A DNA stretch of 64,000 nt. Origin: Bordetella petrii (lineage in GTDB: Bacteria; Pseudomonadota; Gammaproteobacteria; Burkholderiales; Burkholderiaceae_B). This document shows positions 44,114 through 52,434 of this stretch, piece by piece (positions within the stretch are counted from its first letter, which is position 1; each line of letters starts with the position of its first letter). The position numbers were made by a program, and so were the translations under genes. The notes beneath the pieces were generated by a model, which saw only the letters and a list, made by a program, of their open reading frames with translations, was not told where the DNA came from and did no database searches. The DNA lies in assembly GCF_000067205.1 (NCBI RefSeq), contig NC_010170.1, forward strand, positions 992,001-1,056,000, in the 5' to 3' direction.

Positions 44114-45804
44114 CACTCACCCCCTTCGCCCTGGCGCTGCTGGGCGGATATGGCGGCAAGCACGTCGTCGCGCAGTAGATACCGACCATCGTCACTCTTG
44201 AGCGCGCTCAAGTATCGAGTGCCGTTCCCGTCGTCGGCATAACCGAATTTGTAACGCTGCAAAGACTCGACTTGTGCCTGTATGGAGTCTTTCGCATCCT
44301 CGCCGTCCGGCTTGTGCGCGGCCATCCCATAGCTGTATCTGGCCAGCGCCATGCGGCAGAGCCTTACCCAAAGATGGCTGTAAAGTTTCACCTGTTCGGC
44401 GGTGGCGTCCGTGGCCACTTCCCTGGCCAGCGCAATCAGTTGTTCATCGGTCGGCGCGACCTTGTTCGCGGCAGGCTGCGCGGCCAGCAGAGGCTCGGCC
44501 GGGTCGTGAATCAGCTTGCCCCCGGGGTCGCTGGCGATATCACGTTCATCGCGCGGCGTTCCATCTGGCCGGCACGTCACCAGCTTGGCGCTGGAAATGC
44601 TGACGCAGGCACTTTCGCCGCACTTGCGGCAGCGCAGATGTGCTGACGCCGCCTCCTGGCGCGACGTGTCAGGCGGCAGACCTTTCCCCGCGCGATATCC
44701 GGCCCACCAGGCCCGCTTAGAGGTCATCCCTTCGCCGCCATTCTTGCCGCGTTGCTGACGGCGCATGGCCTGCTGCCATAGGCGAAACTGGAAATCCTCG
44801 ACATCCCATTCCCAGTCGTCCCCGCCCAGGTGCTGCGCGCCGGCGGCGATCATGTCGGCTGCCCAGGCTTCGCGGTCGTTCTCATCGGCGTCGCGCTGCC
44901 GCCGGTCGGCGAACGACGCCCACCGCCCCATGTCGGACTCATCCGAGCCTATTGCGGAGTCCACGGCGGCAGGGGAATCTTGCGTGCGGTCGTGTTCGAT
45001 AGCCTTGTTCGGATCCATGGTGCGCCAGTCAGGCCATGCACGACCCTCGTTCTTGGCCTGCTTGGCAACAATGGCGTCGATGATCTGTTGGGGCGTAGCG
45101 CCGCTGCGCCATGCCCCATCCAGCGCCAGAATGATCACGTCCACCCATTCACGCAAGTCGCCGGGGTCGGATTCGATCTCGATCAATTCCTTCCGGATGT
45201 GATCGATCACGCCGTTAGCGCGAGAGCCTGGGCCGAACGTGCGCTCCGACCACTCCCGTTGTCGGGCGAGGTGTGCATGAAAGTCGAACGCCTCGGCGCT
45301 GGCCTGGGGCGCAGGTTCGCCTAGGCGCGTCGGGCTATTCGTCGCGTTCAGTTCGGCCACCAGCCGCGACAAGGTTTTGCGCTCGGCCAGCAGATCGGCA
45401 TCGGCGTCCGCGCGCGTCAGTTCTTCGTTGATTCGGCGCAGCGCCTCGACCAGCGGCACGTCTTCGGCATCGCCTTCGTAGGCGTCGGCAAAGTGAGGGG
45501 CGTCGGCCTGGGGTGCGGCATACAAGGGCGCGGTGGCCTCTTGAGTTGGCGCATCGTAAATCTTGGCGTTCCACTTCATACCGCGTTGTCGCCCCGCGAC
45601 GTACACGGGGTCAACGAAGCCGACCGGCTCGCCCGCCGCGCGCAGCTTGGAGAGGACGGCGGACTCGATGGCGCGGGCGAACTGGTCATCGCCCTCGATA
45701 TACACGTCGCCCGCCCCGACAAACTGCGCGTGCGCGGTCAGATGTGCTTTCGACAGGGCGCCAATTTCCTCGTCCGTCAGCACGGTTTGCTTGGTGTCGT
45801 TCAT
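44113..45804 (-). CDS. Composite phage protein with MazG-like (DUF550) domain and zinc ribbon
   Basis: 563-aa multidomain protein. Residues 60-100 carry the phage Ea22-type signature (GEPVGFVDPVYVAG ... PLYAAPQ). Residues 172-272 form a DUF550 domain (FDFHAHLARQREWSERTFGPG ... LIEIESDPGDLREWVDVIILALDGAW), a MazG-related dNTP pyrophosphohydrolase-like fold. Residues 390-411 have four cysteines of a zinc ribbon (CRKCG, C, C). The C-terminal part is predicted helical. Such fusions are mosaic; a role in nucleotide pools is inferred from the DUF550 part. Overlaps the methyltransferase gene by 4 bases. Confidence 0.75.
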   Translation of the reverse strand: MNDTKQTVLTDEEIGALSKAHLTAHAQFVGAGDVYIEGDDQFARAIESAVLSKLRAAGEPVGFVDPVYVAGRQRGMKWNAKIYDAPTQEATAPLYAAPQADAPHFADAYEGDAEDVPLVEALRRINEELTRADADADLLAERKTLSRLVAELNATNSPTRLGEPAPQASAEAFDFHAHLARQREWSERTFGPGSRANGVIDHIRKELIEIESDPGDLREWVDVIILALDGAWRSGATPQQIIDAIVAKQAKNEGRAWPDWRTMDPNKAIEHDRTQDSPAAVDSAIGSDESDMGRWASFADRRQRDADENDREAWAADMIAAGAQHLGGDDWEWDVEDFQFRLWQQAMRRQQRGKNGGEGMTSKRAWWAGYRAGKGLPPDTSRQEAASAHLRCRKCGESACVSISSAKLVTCRPDGTPRDERDIASDPGGKLIHDPAEPLLAAQPAANKVAPTDEQLIALAREVATDATAEQVKLYSHLWVRLCRMALARYSYGMAAHKPDGEDAKDSIQAQVESLQRYKFGYADDGNGTRYLSALKSDDGRYLLRDDVLAAISAQQRQGEGGE

Positions 45805-47711
45805 GCTGAATCACCTCCGCGCACGGCCAGCGCCGTCGCAATGGGCCGCACCCAGATAGGCGTGCTGGACAGTTGGAAGGATTCGCCGGCGCGCGCCAGC
45901 AGGATGGCCCGGCCGATCTCTTCGGCCATGGCCTTGGCGGCCTTTTTGGGCACAGCGTTCCCGATGCGCTCCCGCCAGGCCTGGTCCGAGCTGCCGTGCA
46001 GGACGAACTGCTCGGCGGCCTCGGCGTAATCGTCGGGGTCGTAGAGGCTCTGCAGCGCGGCCAGGTCCAGCGTGGTAAAGGGGCGGTGCCAGGTGCCATC
46101 CAGCGCCCGGATCACGCACACCAGCTTGTCGGTGGCCTCAGGCAGTCGCCAGTCGGCCACGCTCCACCGGCCGTTGTCGTGGCAGGCGGACGCCGACACG
46201 GCGCCGGCGGGCTCGGCCGGGTCGACCACGCCGTAGTGCCCGGCGGTCAGGTAGTTGTCGCCGCGGCCGCGCTCCATGTTCGGGCGGGGATCGGCCACCG
46301 CGTAGGCACCGTTGGCGTTGCCAGCGATCACGGCCCGGGCGGCTTCGGTCCATGCTGACACCGGGTACTTGCCGTGCTGGTCAGCCGCTTGGCGGCCGCC
46401 CAGCGGGTCCGCCACACACTGCCCGGTGCCGTGGGCACCGGTGACGGCGCGCGCCTGGCCGTCGAAGGGGACGATGCGGAACTCGTTGGAATGCTTGGCG
46501 GGGCCGCTGTGGCGCGGGTCGGCCACGCTGAAGCTGCCCTGACCCGGACTCTTCACACCGATGACGGCGCCGGCCGTGTCATCCATGCGCAGCACGCCAT
46601 ACTGCTGGTACTGGCTGGCGCCCGCCGCGGCGCGAGGGTCCGCAACCGAGAAGCGGCCGTTGCTGGGCAGGGATTCGCCCGCCACGGCACCCGTGGGCGC
46701 TTCCCATGCGTTGACCCCGTAGCCGGCCGAGTAGACCTCTTGGCGCGGGTCGGCGACGCTGTAGGCGCCGTTGGTGGGGCCGCAGCGGCTGGAGATCGTG
46801 CCGCTGGCCGTCTCCCAGCGCTGCACACCCAGGAAACCATGGTGGGCCTCGGGCACGATTAGGTAGTCGCGCAGGTGGCCGTTTTCGACGGCCAGCCGGT
46901 TCAGGCTGCGCCAGTCCTTGCCGGCTTCCACGAAGGCCAGGCGCACCCAGGTTTTCCAGTTCAGGCTGGGGATGCGGTGCATCGGGCCCATGGCCGGGTC
47001 ACCCGGGCGGCCGTAGCGGCTCAGCACCTCGCCCACCGACCGCAGGGCCCGCTTGGGGGGCTCGTAGATGAAGGGCGGCACTTTCTCGGCGTGCCTGGCG
47101 ATCAGCAGGAACCGCCTCCGGCTCTGGGCCAGGCCGCCCAGCTCGCCGCAGTCATGCGTGGTTTCGCGGACCACGTAGCCGTAGTGGCGCAGCATGCCGG
47201 TGATCTGATCGAGCAGATGGCGGCCACGGGTGGCGATGCGCGGCACGTTCTCGAACAGGATCACCTCGGGCGGATCGTCGGCCCAGGCCTCCAGCATCAG
47301 CCAGACGCCGCGCAGCGTCAGGCGGTTGAGAGCTTGGTACTTGGCGGTGGTGCTGCGCGTTTCTGACAGCAGGCCGGAGAAGCCTTTGCAGGGCGCCGAC
47401 AGGAAGACGATACTCGGCCGGCGGCCGTTCGCCGCGGTGCGCACGTCGGCCGGCATGGCCTCGATCCAGCCCGGGCCCGGCTCACGGCCGTGGAAGTCCA
47501 GGTACTGGCTGCGGTCGAACAGATCGCGCACGGTGCCGCGCACGCCCGTGAAGCGGTGGAAGTCCTCGGCGCCGGCCGGATCGACGTCCATGCCGCCGAT
47601 GCACACCATGCGGCCCTGCATGCCCGGGATTTCCGGACGCGCCTCCTGGAAGCCGGCGGCGCCGCCGCCCAGGCCAAAGAACAGGTGAAAGTGGTTGATG
47701 TCGGTGATCAA
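45801..47711 (-). CDS. DNA (cytosine-5) methyltransferase with tandem VADPR repeats in the target-recognition region
   Basis: 636-aa C5 methyltransferase. Motifs in order: I FFGLGGGAAGF (11-21), IV APCKGFSG with catalytic Cys108, VI ENVPRI (154-159), VIII QSRRRFLLIA (196-205), IX RPFTTLDLAALQSL (543-556), X RERIGNAVP (580-588). Between VIII and IX, where the target-recognition domain belongs, residues 285-522 contain six imperfect repeats of 37-46 residues ending in VADPR (or VADPL/VADWR). No cognate restriction enzyme is adjacent, so it is probably an orphan protecting phage DNA from host restriction. Divergent from the 67-aa gene at 47774. Confidence 0.92.
   Translation of the reverse strand: MITDINHFHLFFGLGGGAAGFQEARPEIPGMQGRMVCIGGMDVDPAGAEDFHRFTGVRGTVRDLFDRSQYLDFHGREPGPGWIEAMPADVRTAANGRRPSIVFLSAPCKGFSGLLSETRSTTAKYQALNRLTLRGVWLMLEAWADDPPEVILFENVPRIATRGRHLLDQITGMLRHYGYVVRETTHDCGELGGLAQSRRRFLLIARHAEKVPPFIYEPPKRALRSVGEVLSRYGRPGDPAMGPMHRIPSLNWKTWVRLAFVEAGKDWRSLNRLAVENGHLRDYLIVPEAHHGFLGVQRWETASGTISSRCGPTNGAYSVADPRQEVYSAGYGVNAWEAPTGAVAGESLPSNGRFSVADPRAAAGASQYQQYGVLRMDDTAGAVIGVKSPGQGSFSVADPRHSGPAKHSNEFRIVPFDGQARAVTGAHGTGQCVADPLGGRQAADQHGKYPVSAWTEAARAVIAGNANGAYAVADPRPNMERGRGDNYLTAGHYGVVDPAEPAGAVSASACHDNGRWSVADWRLPEATDKLVCVIRALDGTWHRPFTTLDLAALQSLYDPDDYAEAAEQFVLHGSSDQAWRERIGNAVPKKAAKAMAEEIGRAILLARAGESFQLSSTPIWVRPIATALAVRGGDSA
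46146..46859 (-). repeat. Six coding repeats inside the methyltransferase gene
   Basis: Protein repeats end at residues 323, 360, 400, 437, 476 and 522, each with pattern G-V-x-x-W/F ... AV-x-G ... NG-x-x-SVADPR. The DNA also repeats (related GC-rich 12-20-mers around each GGGTCGGC...). Copies are diverged, so the array is old or selected for variation. Confidence 0.85.
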
Positions 47712-47773
47712 GCTGACACTCCGGTGGGGGTGGGGTACGATTGCCGGCCAATAATCGAAAGAAGGGAGGACCC

Positions 47774-47977
47774 ATGCCGAAGTACCGTGGGCAGAACTAC
47801 ACGTTGGACACTCGACCGGGTAGTGGTGGCTGTTTCGACTACTTTGTGACGGTCTTTCCGGCAGGTGTTATTGCGACTGGAACCAAATTCCTCACCGAAG
47901 CTGCGGCGCGTGCGGCCGGGAAAGAAAGCGCAGAGCGATACTTGGATAGTCTGCTCAAGGCGCCGGAGGCCGATTGA
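47774..47977 (+). CDS. Small rightward protein divergent from the methyltransferase gene
   Basis: 67-aa protein MPKYRGQNYTLDTRPGSGGC..., with a strong Shine-Dalgarno AGGGAGG 6 bases before the ATG at 47774. It is the only gene facing right in the leftward early operon. The sequence is small alpha/beta (FVTVFPAGVIATGTKFLTEAAARAAGKESAERYLDSLL) and resembles short phage/plasmid hypotheticals. A control role over the methyltransferase is possible from position but not shown. Confidence 0.7.
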   Translation: MPKYRGQNYTLDTRPGSGGCFDYFVTVFPAGVIATGTKFLTEAAARAAGKESAERYLDSLLKAPEAD

Positions 47978-47985
47978 GTGCGTTA

Positions 47986-48453
47986 TCACGCCCGCGCCTC
48001 CATTTCCGCCTTGATCCGCGTCTGCTGCAGCAGGTCCAGCTGATCGTCCGGGTCGGCCATAGCCATGGCCCGACGCAGCACCGGCATGGCATCTTTCAGC
48101 TTCACCACCGTGCTTTCCATGACGGGCTTGATGTAGTGCAGCGCGATATGCAGTTCCCGCAGGCCGTCCAGCGGCAACTCGCGGCCGTGCCGCGTGCAGA
48201 ACATCTCGAAGTGCCAGATCACGCCCTCGATGGCTTCGTCGGACGGATACCACTGGCCGTCGCCGGCCTGGAAGACCGCGTAGCCTTTGGCGTCGGTCGT
48301 GACGGTGCCGTCGCGCTCGAGTTGGTCGATGATCTGCTCGAGGGGGCGCAGGACCAGATCCGTCGCTACCAGCATCGGCGTGTGCACTGCGCGAGGCCGG
48401 TAGGGCTTGTTGCGCCGTTTCTCGCGGCGCGCTTGGCGGAAGGGATTGCTCAT
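47986..48453 (-). CDS. Phage hypothetical protein
   Basis: 155-aa protein with a strongly basic N-terminus (MSNPFRQARREKRRNKPYRPR) and a helical body. The motif GRELPLDGLRELHIALHYIKPVMESTV is seen in phage early proteins of unknown function. Starts in a 4-base overlap with the SMC-like ATPase gene. Confidence 0.75.
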   Translation of the reverse strand: MSNPFRQARREKRRNKPYRPRAVHTPMLVATDLVLRPLEQIIDQLERDGTVTTDAKGYAVFQAGDGQWYPSDEAIEGVIWHFEMFCTRHGRELPLDGLRELHIALHYIKPVMESTVVKLKDAMPVLRRAMAMADPDDQLDLLQQTRIKAEMEARA

Positions 48454-50222
48454 GCCGCCTCCTTCAACTGGGCTGCGCCGGCGCGGCCCTGCTCGATCCA
48501 GTAAACGGTGAAGGCCTCGCTGGGCGCGGCGGGTGCCGCCTTGAGCGTGCCCAGCAGCAGCACGGTGTCGATGTCGCCGTCGGCGGCCAGGGCGTCGAGC
48601 AGCCCCAGGATCTCGGAGCGGCCGGCCAGGTTGAGGCAATCGAAGCGGTCCAGGATGGCGCAGCGCAGGCCCGACAGGTGGGCGATGGCCAGCGCCAGCA
48701 GGGCGTCGGCGCGCCACTTCTCCGACTCAGACAGCAGCCGGTAGGCGCGGCCGCCGGCCGTGATGGCCATGTCGCCGTCGATCTGGACGAGCGGCCAGCC
48801 CGCGCAATCCGACATCGCCACCAGCTCGTCGTTGAAGGGCTGCAGAGCCTTGGCCAGGATCTCGCCGGGGATACCGTCCGGCGACAGCGCGCTGCCGATG
48901 GCGTCCCAGGCCATGACCTCGGCGTGGTATTCCGCGGCGTTCCGGGTGCGCTGCGCGGCGCCGACCGAGGCCTGCTTGGCCGCCAGCAGGGCATCGACCT
49001 CGGCATAGGCCTCGGCGCGCTCGTTGCGCAGGCCGGCCAGGTGGGCGCGGGCGGCCGCGACGTCCTCGTCGGCGACAGCTTCGGGAACTGCCCGCGATTT
49101 CAGGTCTTCGGCCGCGGCTTCGGCGGCGGCGATGTCGCGCCGGCAGTTCTCGGCGGCGCGGGCCGACAGGTCGCGGGCTTCGATGGCCTTGGGCAGGGCG
49201 GCAGCGGCTTCGGGGTCGCCGGTGGCGTCCAGCTTGCCGTACTGCGCCTCATAAGCGTCCAGGACGCAATCAATCTGCTCGCCCATCTCGGCGGAGAATG
49301 AGCTTGCCTCGTAGGCCTCGGCCAAGCAGCGCGCCAGGTCGTGCACCAGCCCCTGGCGCGGCCCCGTGCCGGCCTTGGCCTGCAGTTCCTGCACCTTGGC
49401 CGTCCAGGTATCCAGATCCTGCTGGTCGCATTGCAGTTTGGCGCGCAGCGAGTCCAGCCGGCCGGCGCGCTCCTGTATGGCCGCAAGCTGATCTTTCTGC
49501 CCCTGGTAAGCGCGCAACTGCTGCTCCAGGGCGCCCACGGCCTTTGCGGCGGCCTCCATGCGGACCTCGATCGCGGCCAGTTCAGTCTGGGCGGCGTCCA
49601 GGCCGGCCTGGTCGTAGGCCGGCACCTCGGCTTGCCACGTTTCGCCCTTCTGGCTGCCCCAGGTTTCGTTGGTGACGCCGCGCCAGGCGCCCTTGGCCTC
49701 GGTGGCCTGCTTCTTGGCGAACTCCGCGCCGGCGGCAAAGCCGCCGCGGAGGATCGGCTTCATTTGCGCCACCAGCATCTTGTGGCAGCCGCGCTCCAGC
49801 AGCCGGCGCTCAATCTCGTCGGGCGTGGCGCGCGTGCCGGTCAGTGTGAACAGCAGCTGGCGGCGGTCGTCGGGCTTGGCCGCGGCGAACAGCTCGGGCG
49901 ACAACACGTAGGGCAGGGCCGGGCTGGCGGGCACGGCTTCTTCGCCGCTGCGTTTGCCGCTGGGCAGCGCGATCGCCACCGGCGCGCCATCGACCTCCAC
50001 GGCCGCCGAGCCCAGCTTGGCGCCGTCGCGCACGACCTGGCCGAGTTCCTTTTTCAAACTGACGCGCTCGGCGCTGCCCAGCAGGGCCATGCGCACGGCC
50101 TCGGCGATGGTGGACTTGCCGGCGTAGTTGTCGCCCGTGATAAACCCGATGGCGGTGGGCAACGGCAACTCGGCCGACTTCACGCCCTGGAAGTTGGACA
50201 CGGAAAGGTTGGTCAGGCGCAT
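48450..50222 (-). CDS. SMC/RecF/SbcC-like AAA ATPase
   Basis: 590-aa ATPase of the ABC/SMC fold. Walker A GDNYAGKST (30-38), long coiled-coil middle (about 200-430), ABC signature-like LLSESEKWRADALLALAIAH (about 500-520) and a Walker B-like segment CAILDRFDCL where the usual D-E is D-R, so catalytic competence is uncertain. No CxxC zinc hook is seen. Position next to RecT and a RecB-like nuclease suggests a role in phage recombination or end-processing. Confidence 0.8.
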   Translation of the reverse strand: MRLTNLSVSNFQGVKSAELPLPTAIGFITGDNYAGKSTIAEAVRMALLGSAERVSLKKELGQVVRDGAKLGSAAVEVDGAPVAIALPSGKRSGEEAVPASPALPYVLSPELFAAAKPDDRRQLLFTLTGTRATPDEIERRLLERGCHKMLVAQMKPILRGGFAAGAEFAKKQATEAKGAWRGVTNETWGSQKGETWQAEVPAYDQAGLDAAQTELAAIEVRMEAAAKAVGALEQQLRAYQGQKDQLAAIQERAGRLDSLRAKLQCDQQDLDTWTAKVQELQAKAGTGPRQGLVHDLARCLAEAYEASSFSAEMGEQIDCVLDAYEAQYGKLDATGDPEAAAALPKAIEARDLSARAAENCRRDIAAAEAAAEDLKSRAVPEAVADEDVAAARAHLAGLRNERAEAYAEVDALLAAKQASVGAAQRTRNAAEYHAEVMAWDAIGSALSPDGIPGEILAKALQPFNDELVAMSDCAGWPLVQIDGDMAITAGGRAYRLLSESEKWRADALLALAIAHLSGLRCAILDRFDCLNLAGRSEILGLLDALAADGDIDTVLLLGTLKAAPAAPSEAFTVYWIEQGRAGAAQLKEAA

Positions 50223-50226
50223 GGTG

Positions 50227-50880
50227 TCAGCCCTCGGTGCCGGTGGGCTGGCTGTCGTCAGCCGGGATGTCTTCGTGATAGCTCTTCCAGCCCTTCACCC
50301 ACTGGATGCACAACTTGCCGTCCATGACCGGGCAGGCGGACTCGGGCTGACCTTCGGCGGCCGCGGCATAGCCATCGTCCCAGGCCTTGTCGAGTTCCTC
50401 TTGCGTCGGGCCTTCGGGCGCCGGCAATTCTTTGAAGTCGGCATCGACCACGTCGTCGGGCATGTCGTCGCCATCGTCGTCGGTGTATTCCTTGCCTAGG
50501 TCCATGGCGCGCTGGTCGCTTTCTCCGCGCACGGCGCCCATGCCGGCCGTATGGGTCTGGCTGTCGGCCACGACGATCAGCACAGCCTTGCCTTGCGAAT
50601 CATAGAGATCGTGCAGGGATTCAGCGCCGCGGCCGATCTTGATGACGACCTTGGCGCCATCCTTGATGGTCACTTGGTCCAGATCGCCTTGCACAACCGT
50701 TCGGCCTTCGCTGGCGATCAGGTGCACGGCCATCTTGATGTTGTATTCAACGCGATCACGCAGGCGGTCAATGATGTCGTCCTGCTTGGCCTGCGACAGT
50801 TTTGGCCAGGTGTCGGGCAGCAGCTTCAGTTCTTGGACGAGCGCAGATAAGAGATCTTTGCCGATCGTAGTCGCGGTCAT
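50227..50880 (-). CDS. Phage protein with C-terminal ribosome-modulation-factor-like tail
   Basis: 217-aa protein. The N-terminal 125 residues (LLSALVQELKLLPDTWPKLSQAKQDDIIDRLRDRVE...) resemble phage early hypotheticals. After a Asp-rich linker the tail AWDDGYAAAAEGQPESACP...CIQWVKGWKSYHED follows the RMF pattern (A-x-x-x-G-x-x-A-x-x-x-G-x-x ... W-x-x-G-W). An ATG at 50904 is an alternative start. RMF itself dimerises ribosomes; whether this tail does so is untested. Confidence 0.75.
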   Translation of the reverse strand: MTATTIGKDLLSALVQELKLLPDTWPKLSQAKQDDIIDRLRDRVEYNIKMAVHLIASEGRTVVQGDLDQVTIKDGAKVVIKIGRGAESLHDLYDSQGKAVLIVVADSQTHTAGMGAVRGESDQRAMDLGKEYTDDDGDDMPDDVVDADFKELPAPEGPTQEELDKAWDDGYAAAAEGQPESACPVMDGKLCIQWVKGWKSYHEDIPADDSQPTGTEG

Positions 50881-50904
50881 TTCGCGAGGATCTTGGTGTG
50901 TCAT

Positions 50905-51170
50905 GTTGTCGGACTCCGGGTATGGCTGGGTGTGAGATTCGGGCGCCGGTTACCCTCGTCCGGCCCTGCGTCAGACCCTGCGGCGGGCCATCTATGCAGT
51001 GGGTGCGGTCGGAATCGGCCGACCGTCAAGACTGCCGCTGGAGGTTCGGAGGCAATCGTCTCTATGCGGGCCTACCTCGGACAGATCAACGCTCGACCCG
51101 CCTTCGGATTACCGCGATGCTCTGCGGCGCGGCCCTCTCGGGGTGCGTTCTTTGCTACCGGCGCGGGGGC
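50905..51170. other. Non-coding gap in the leftward operon
   Basis: 266 bases with no credible gene. CGGTCGG (51006-51012) pairs with CCGACCG (51019-51025), a 7-bp hairpin. It may hold a terminator-like or processing structure, or a promoter for the downstream genes. Confidence 0.4.
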
Positions 51171-52418
51171 TTACTCGGGCGCCTCCATGCGCCGGCGCTG
51201 GGTGGTCTGGCGGGCGGAGGAGGCCTGTCCCGCGGCGGGCTGTTGGTCGGCCGGCGATGACTGCGCGGACTGCTTGATGACCTTGCGGCGTTGCTCGTAG
51301 ACCTGATTCAGGTGCGCCTGCGCGTCCAGGTCCAGCACGCCGCAAATCGAATCGGCGGCCAGGTCGAGGACTTCCAGGTCTTTGGCGGACATCAGCTGCG
51401 CTTCGACCTTCTCGGGGTCCAGGCCTTCCGGCGCGCCGTCCCCGGTGCCCGCCAGGTGGCCCTGGGCGCCGGCCGGCTGGGAGGCAGGGGCGGCCGCTGC
51501 CGCGCCCTGCGCCGGGTTACCGGCCTCGGCTTGCGCCTTCGCGGGGGAGGGGTTCAGTACTTCGCCGGTGTCGGGGTCAACCGCCTGGCCATCCTCGGCG
51601 CCGTCGTCTTCGTCGCCGGTCGGAATGACGGTGAACTCGCCGTCGATGGTGTTGATGTCCAGTTCCTGCGACACGCCGCGCGCATTCAGGTCGTCGAGTG
51701 CGGCAGCCGTGGCCATCTCGATGCTGACCGGCAGGTACTTGAACAGCCGACGCAGGACCGTCTTGCGGCCCATTTCAACGAAGTGCTGGCCCCATACGCT
51801 GCCGGCCTTGTCTTTGGCGAACTTGTAGTTCTGGCTTTCGTCGCAGATCTTCTCGACCTGAGCGCGGCTCATGACCTCGAAGGCGTGGCCGCCGTCCTTG
51901 AGCTTGGCGACCGCGTAGAACGCAATCACCTTGCCGCGTTCATCCATCGCCGGCCGGTGGTCCAGGCGTTCGTCCAGGCCATAGGCATAGTCGAACTTGT
52001 CGTTTTCGCAGACTTCGTGCGCGGCGATGCTCACGACCTGGCCGGAGCGCCGCGACAGGTCGATCAGGCCCTTGTAGCCCAGCACGATCTGCACTTCGGT
52101 GATGCCCTTCCGGCGGTTGTCGAACGGAATCAGGTAGGCGTGGCCCAGCGGCGTGTTGGGTTCCAGACCGAGCTGCGAGCATTGCACGACGCCGCCCAGC
52201 AGCGATTCCAGCGTGCAGTTCATGAGCTTCGGCGTGGTGCGCATGGCACCCAACGCGATCTTCAGCATGCGGTCGGCGCTGACGTGCTTGGGCAGCACGG
52301 CGGCGAGCGTGCCCTTCTGGCTTTCGAAGAAGGTCTTGACGGTGCCGGCGCCGACCGTCTTGGCGACCATCTTGGACGTCTGTTTCAGATTGGCAATCGA
52401 AGTCGTGTTGTCGGACAT
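51171..52418 (-). CDS. recT: RecT-family single-strand annealing recombinase
   Basis: 415-aa annealase. The conserved core (about 1-250) has KIALGAMRTTPKLMNCTLESLLGGVVQCSQLGLEPNT, GHAYLIPF and VQIVLGYKGLIDLSRRSG, diagnostic of RecT. The C-terminal 150 residues form an Ala/Pro/Gln-rich low-complexity tail and a short helical end. It is 16 bases downstream of the nuclease gene, giving the exonuclease-annealase pair of phage recombination. Confidence 0.95.
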   Translation of the reverse strand: MSDNTTSIANLKQTSKMVAKTVGAGTVKTFFESQKGTLAAVLPKHVSADRMLKIALGAMRTTPKLMNCTLESLLGGVVQCSQLGLEPNTPLGHAYLIPFDNRRKGITEVQIVLGYKGLIDLSRRSGQVVSIAAHEVCENDKFDYAYGLDERLDHRPAMDERGKVIAFYAVAKLKDGGHAFEVMSRAQVEKICDESQNYKFAKDKAGSVWGQHFVEMGRKTVLRRLFKYLPVSIEMATAAALDDLNARGVSQELDINTIDGEFTVIPTGDEDDGAEDGQAVDPDTGEVLNPSPAKAQAEAGNPAQGAAAAAPASQPAGAQGHLAGTGDGAPEGLDPEKVEAQLMSAKDLEVLDLAADSICGVLDLDAQAHLNQVYEQRRKVIKQSAQSSPADQQPAAGQASSARQTTQRRRMEAPE

Positions 52419-52434
52419 TGAAGGCTCCAGATTT

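Noticed and set aside
46146..46859. Possible CRISPR or non-coding tandem repeat
   Set aside because: The repeats are in frame within an intact methyltransferase and diverged at the DNA level.
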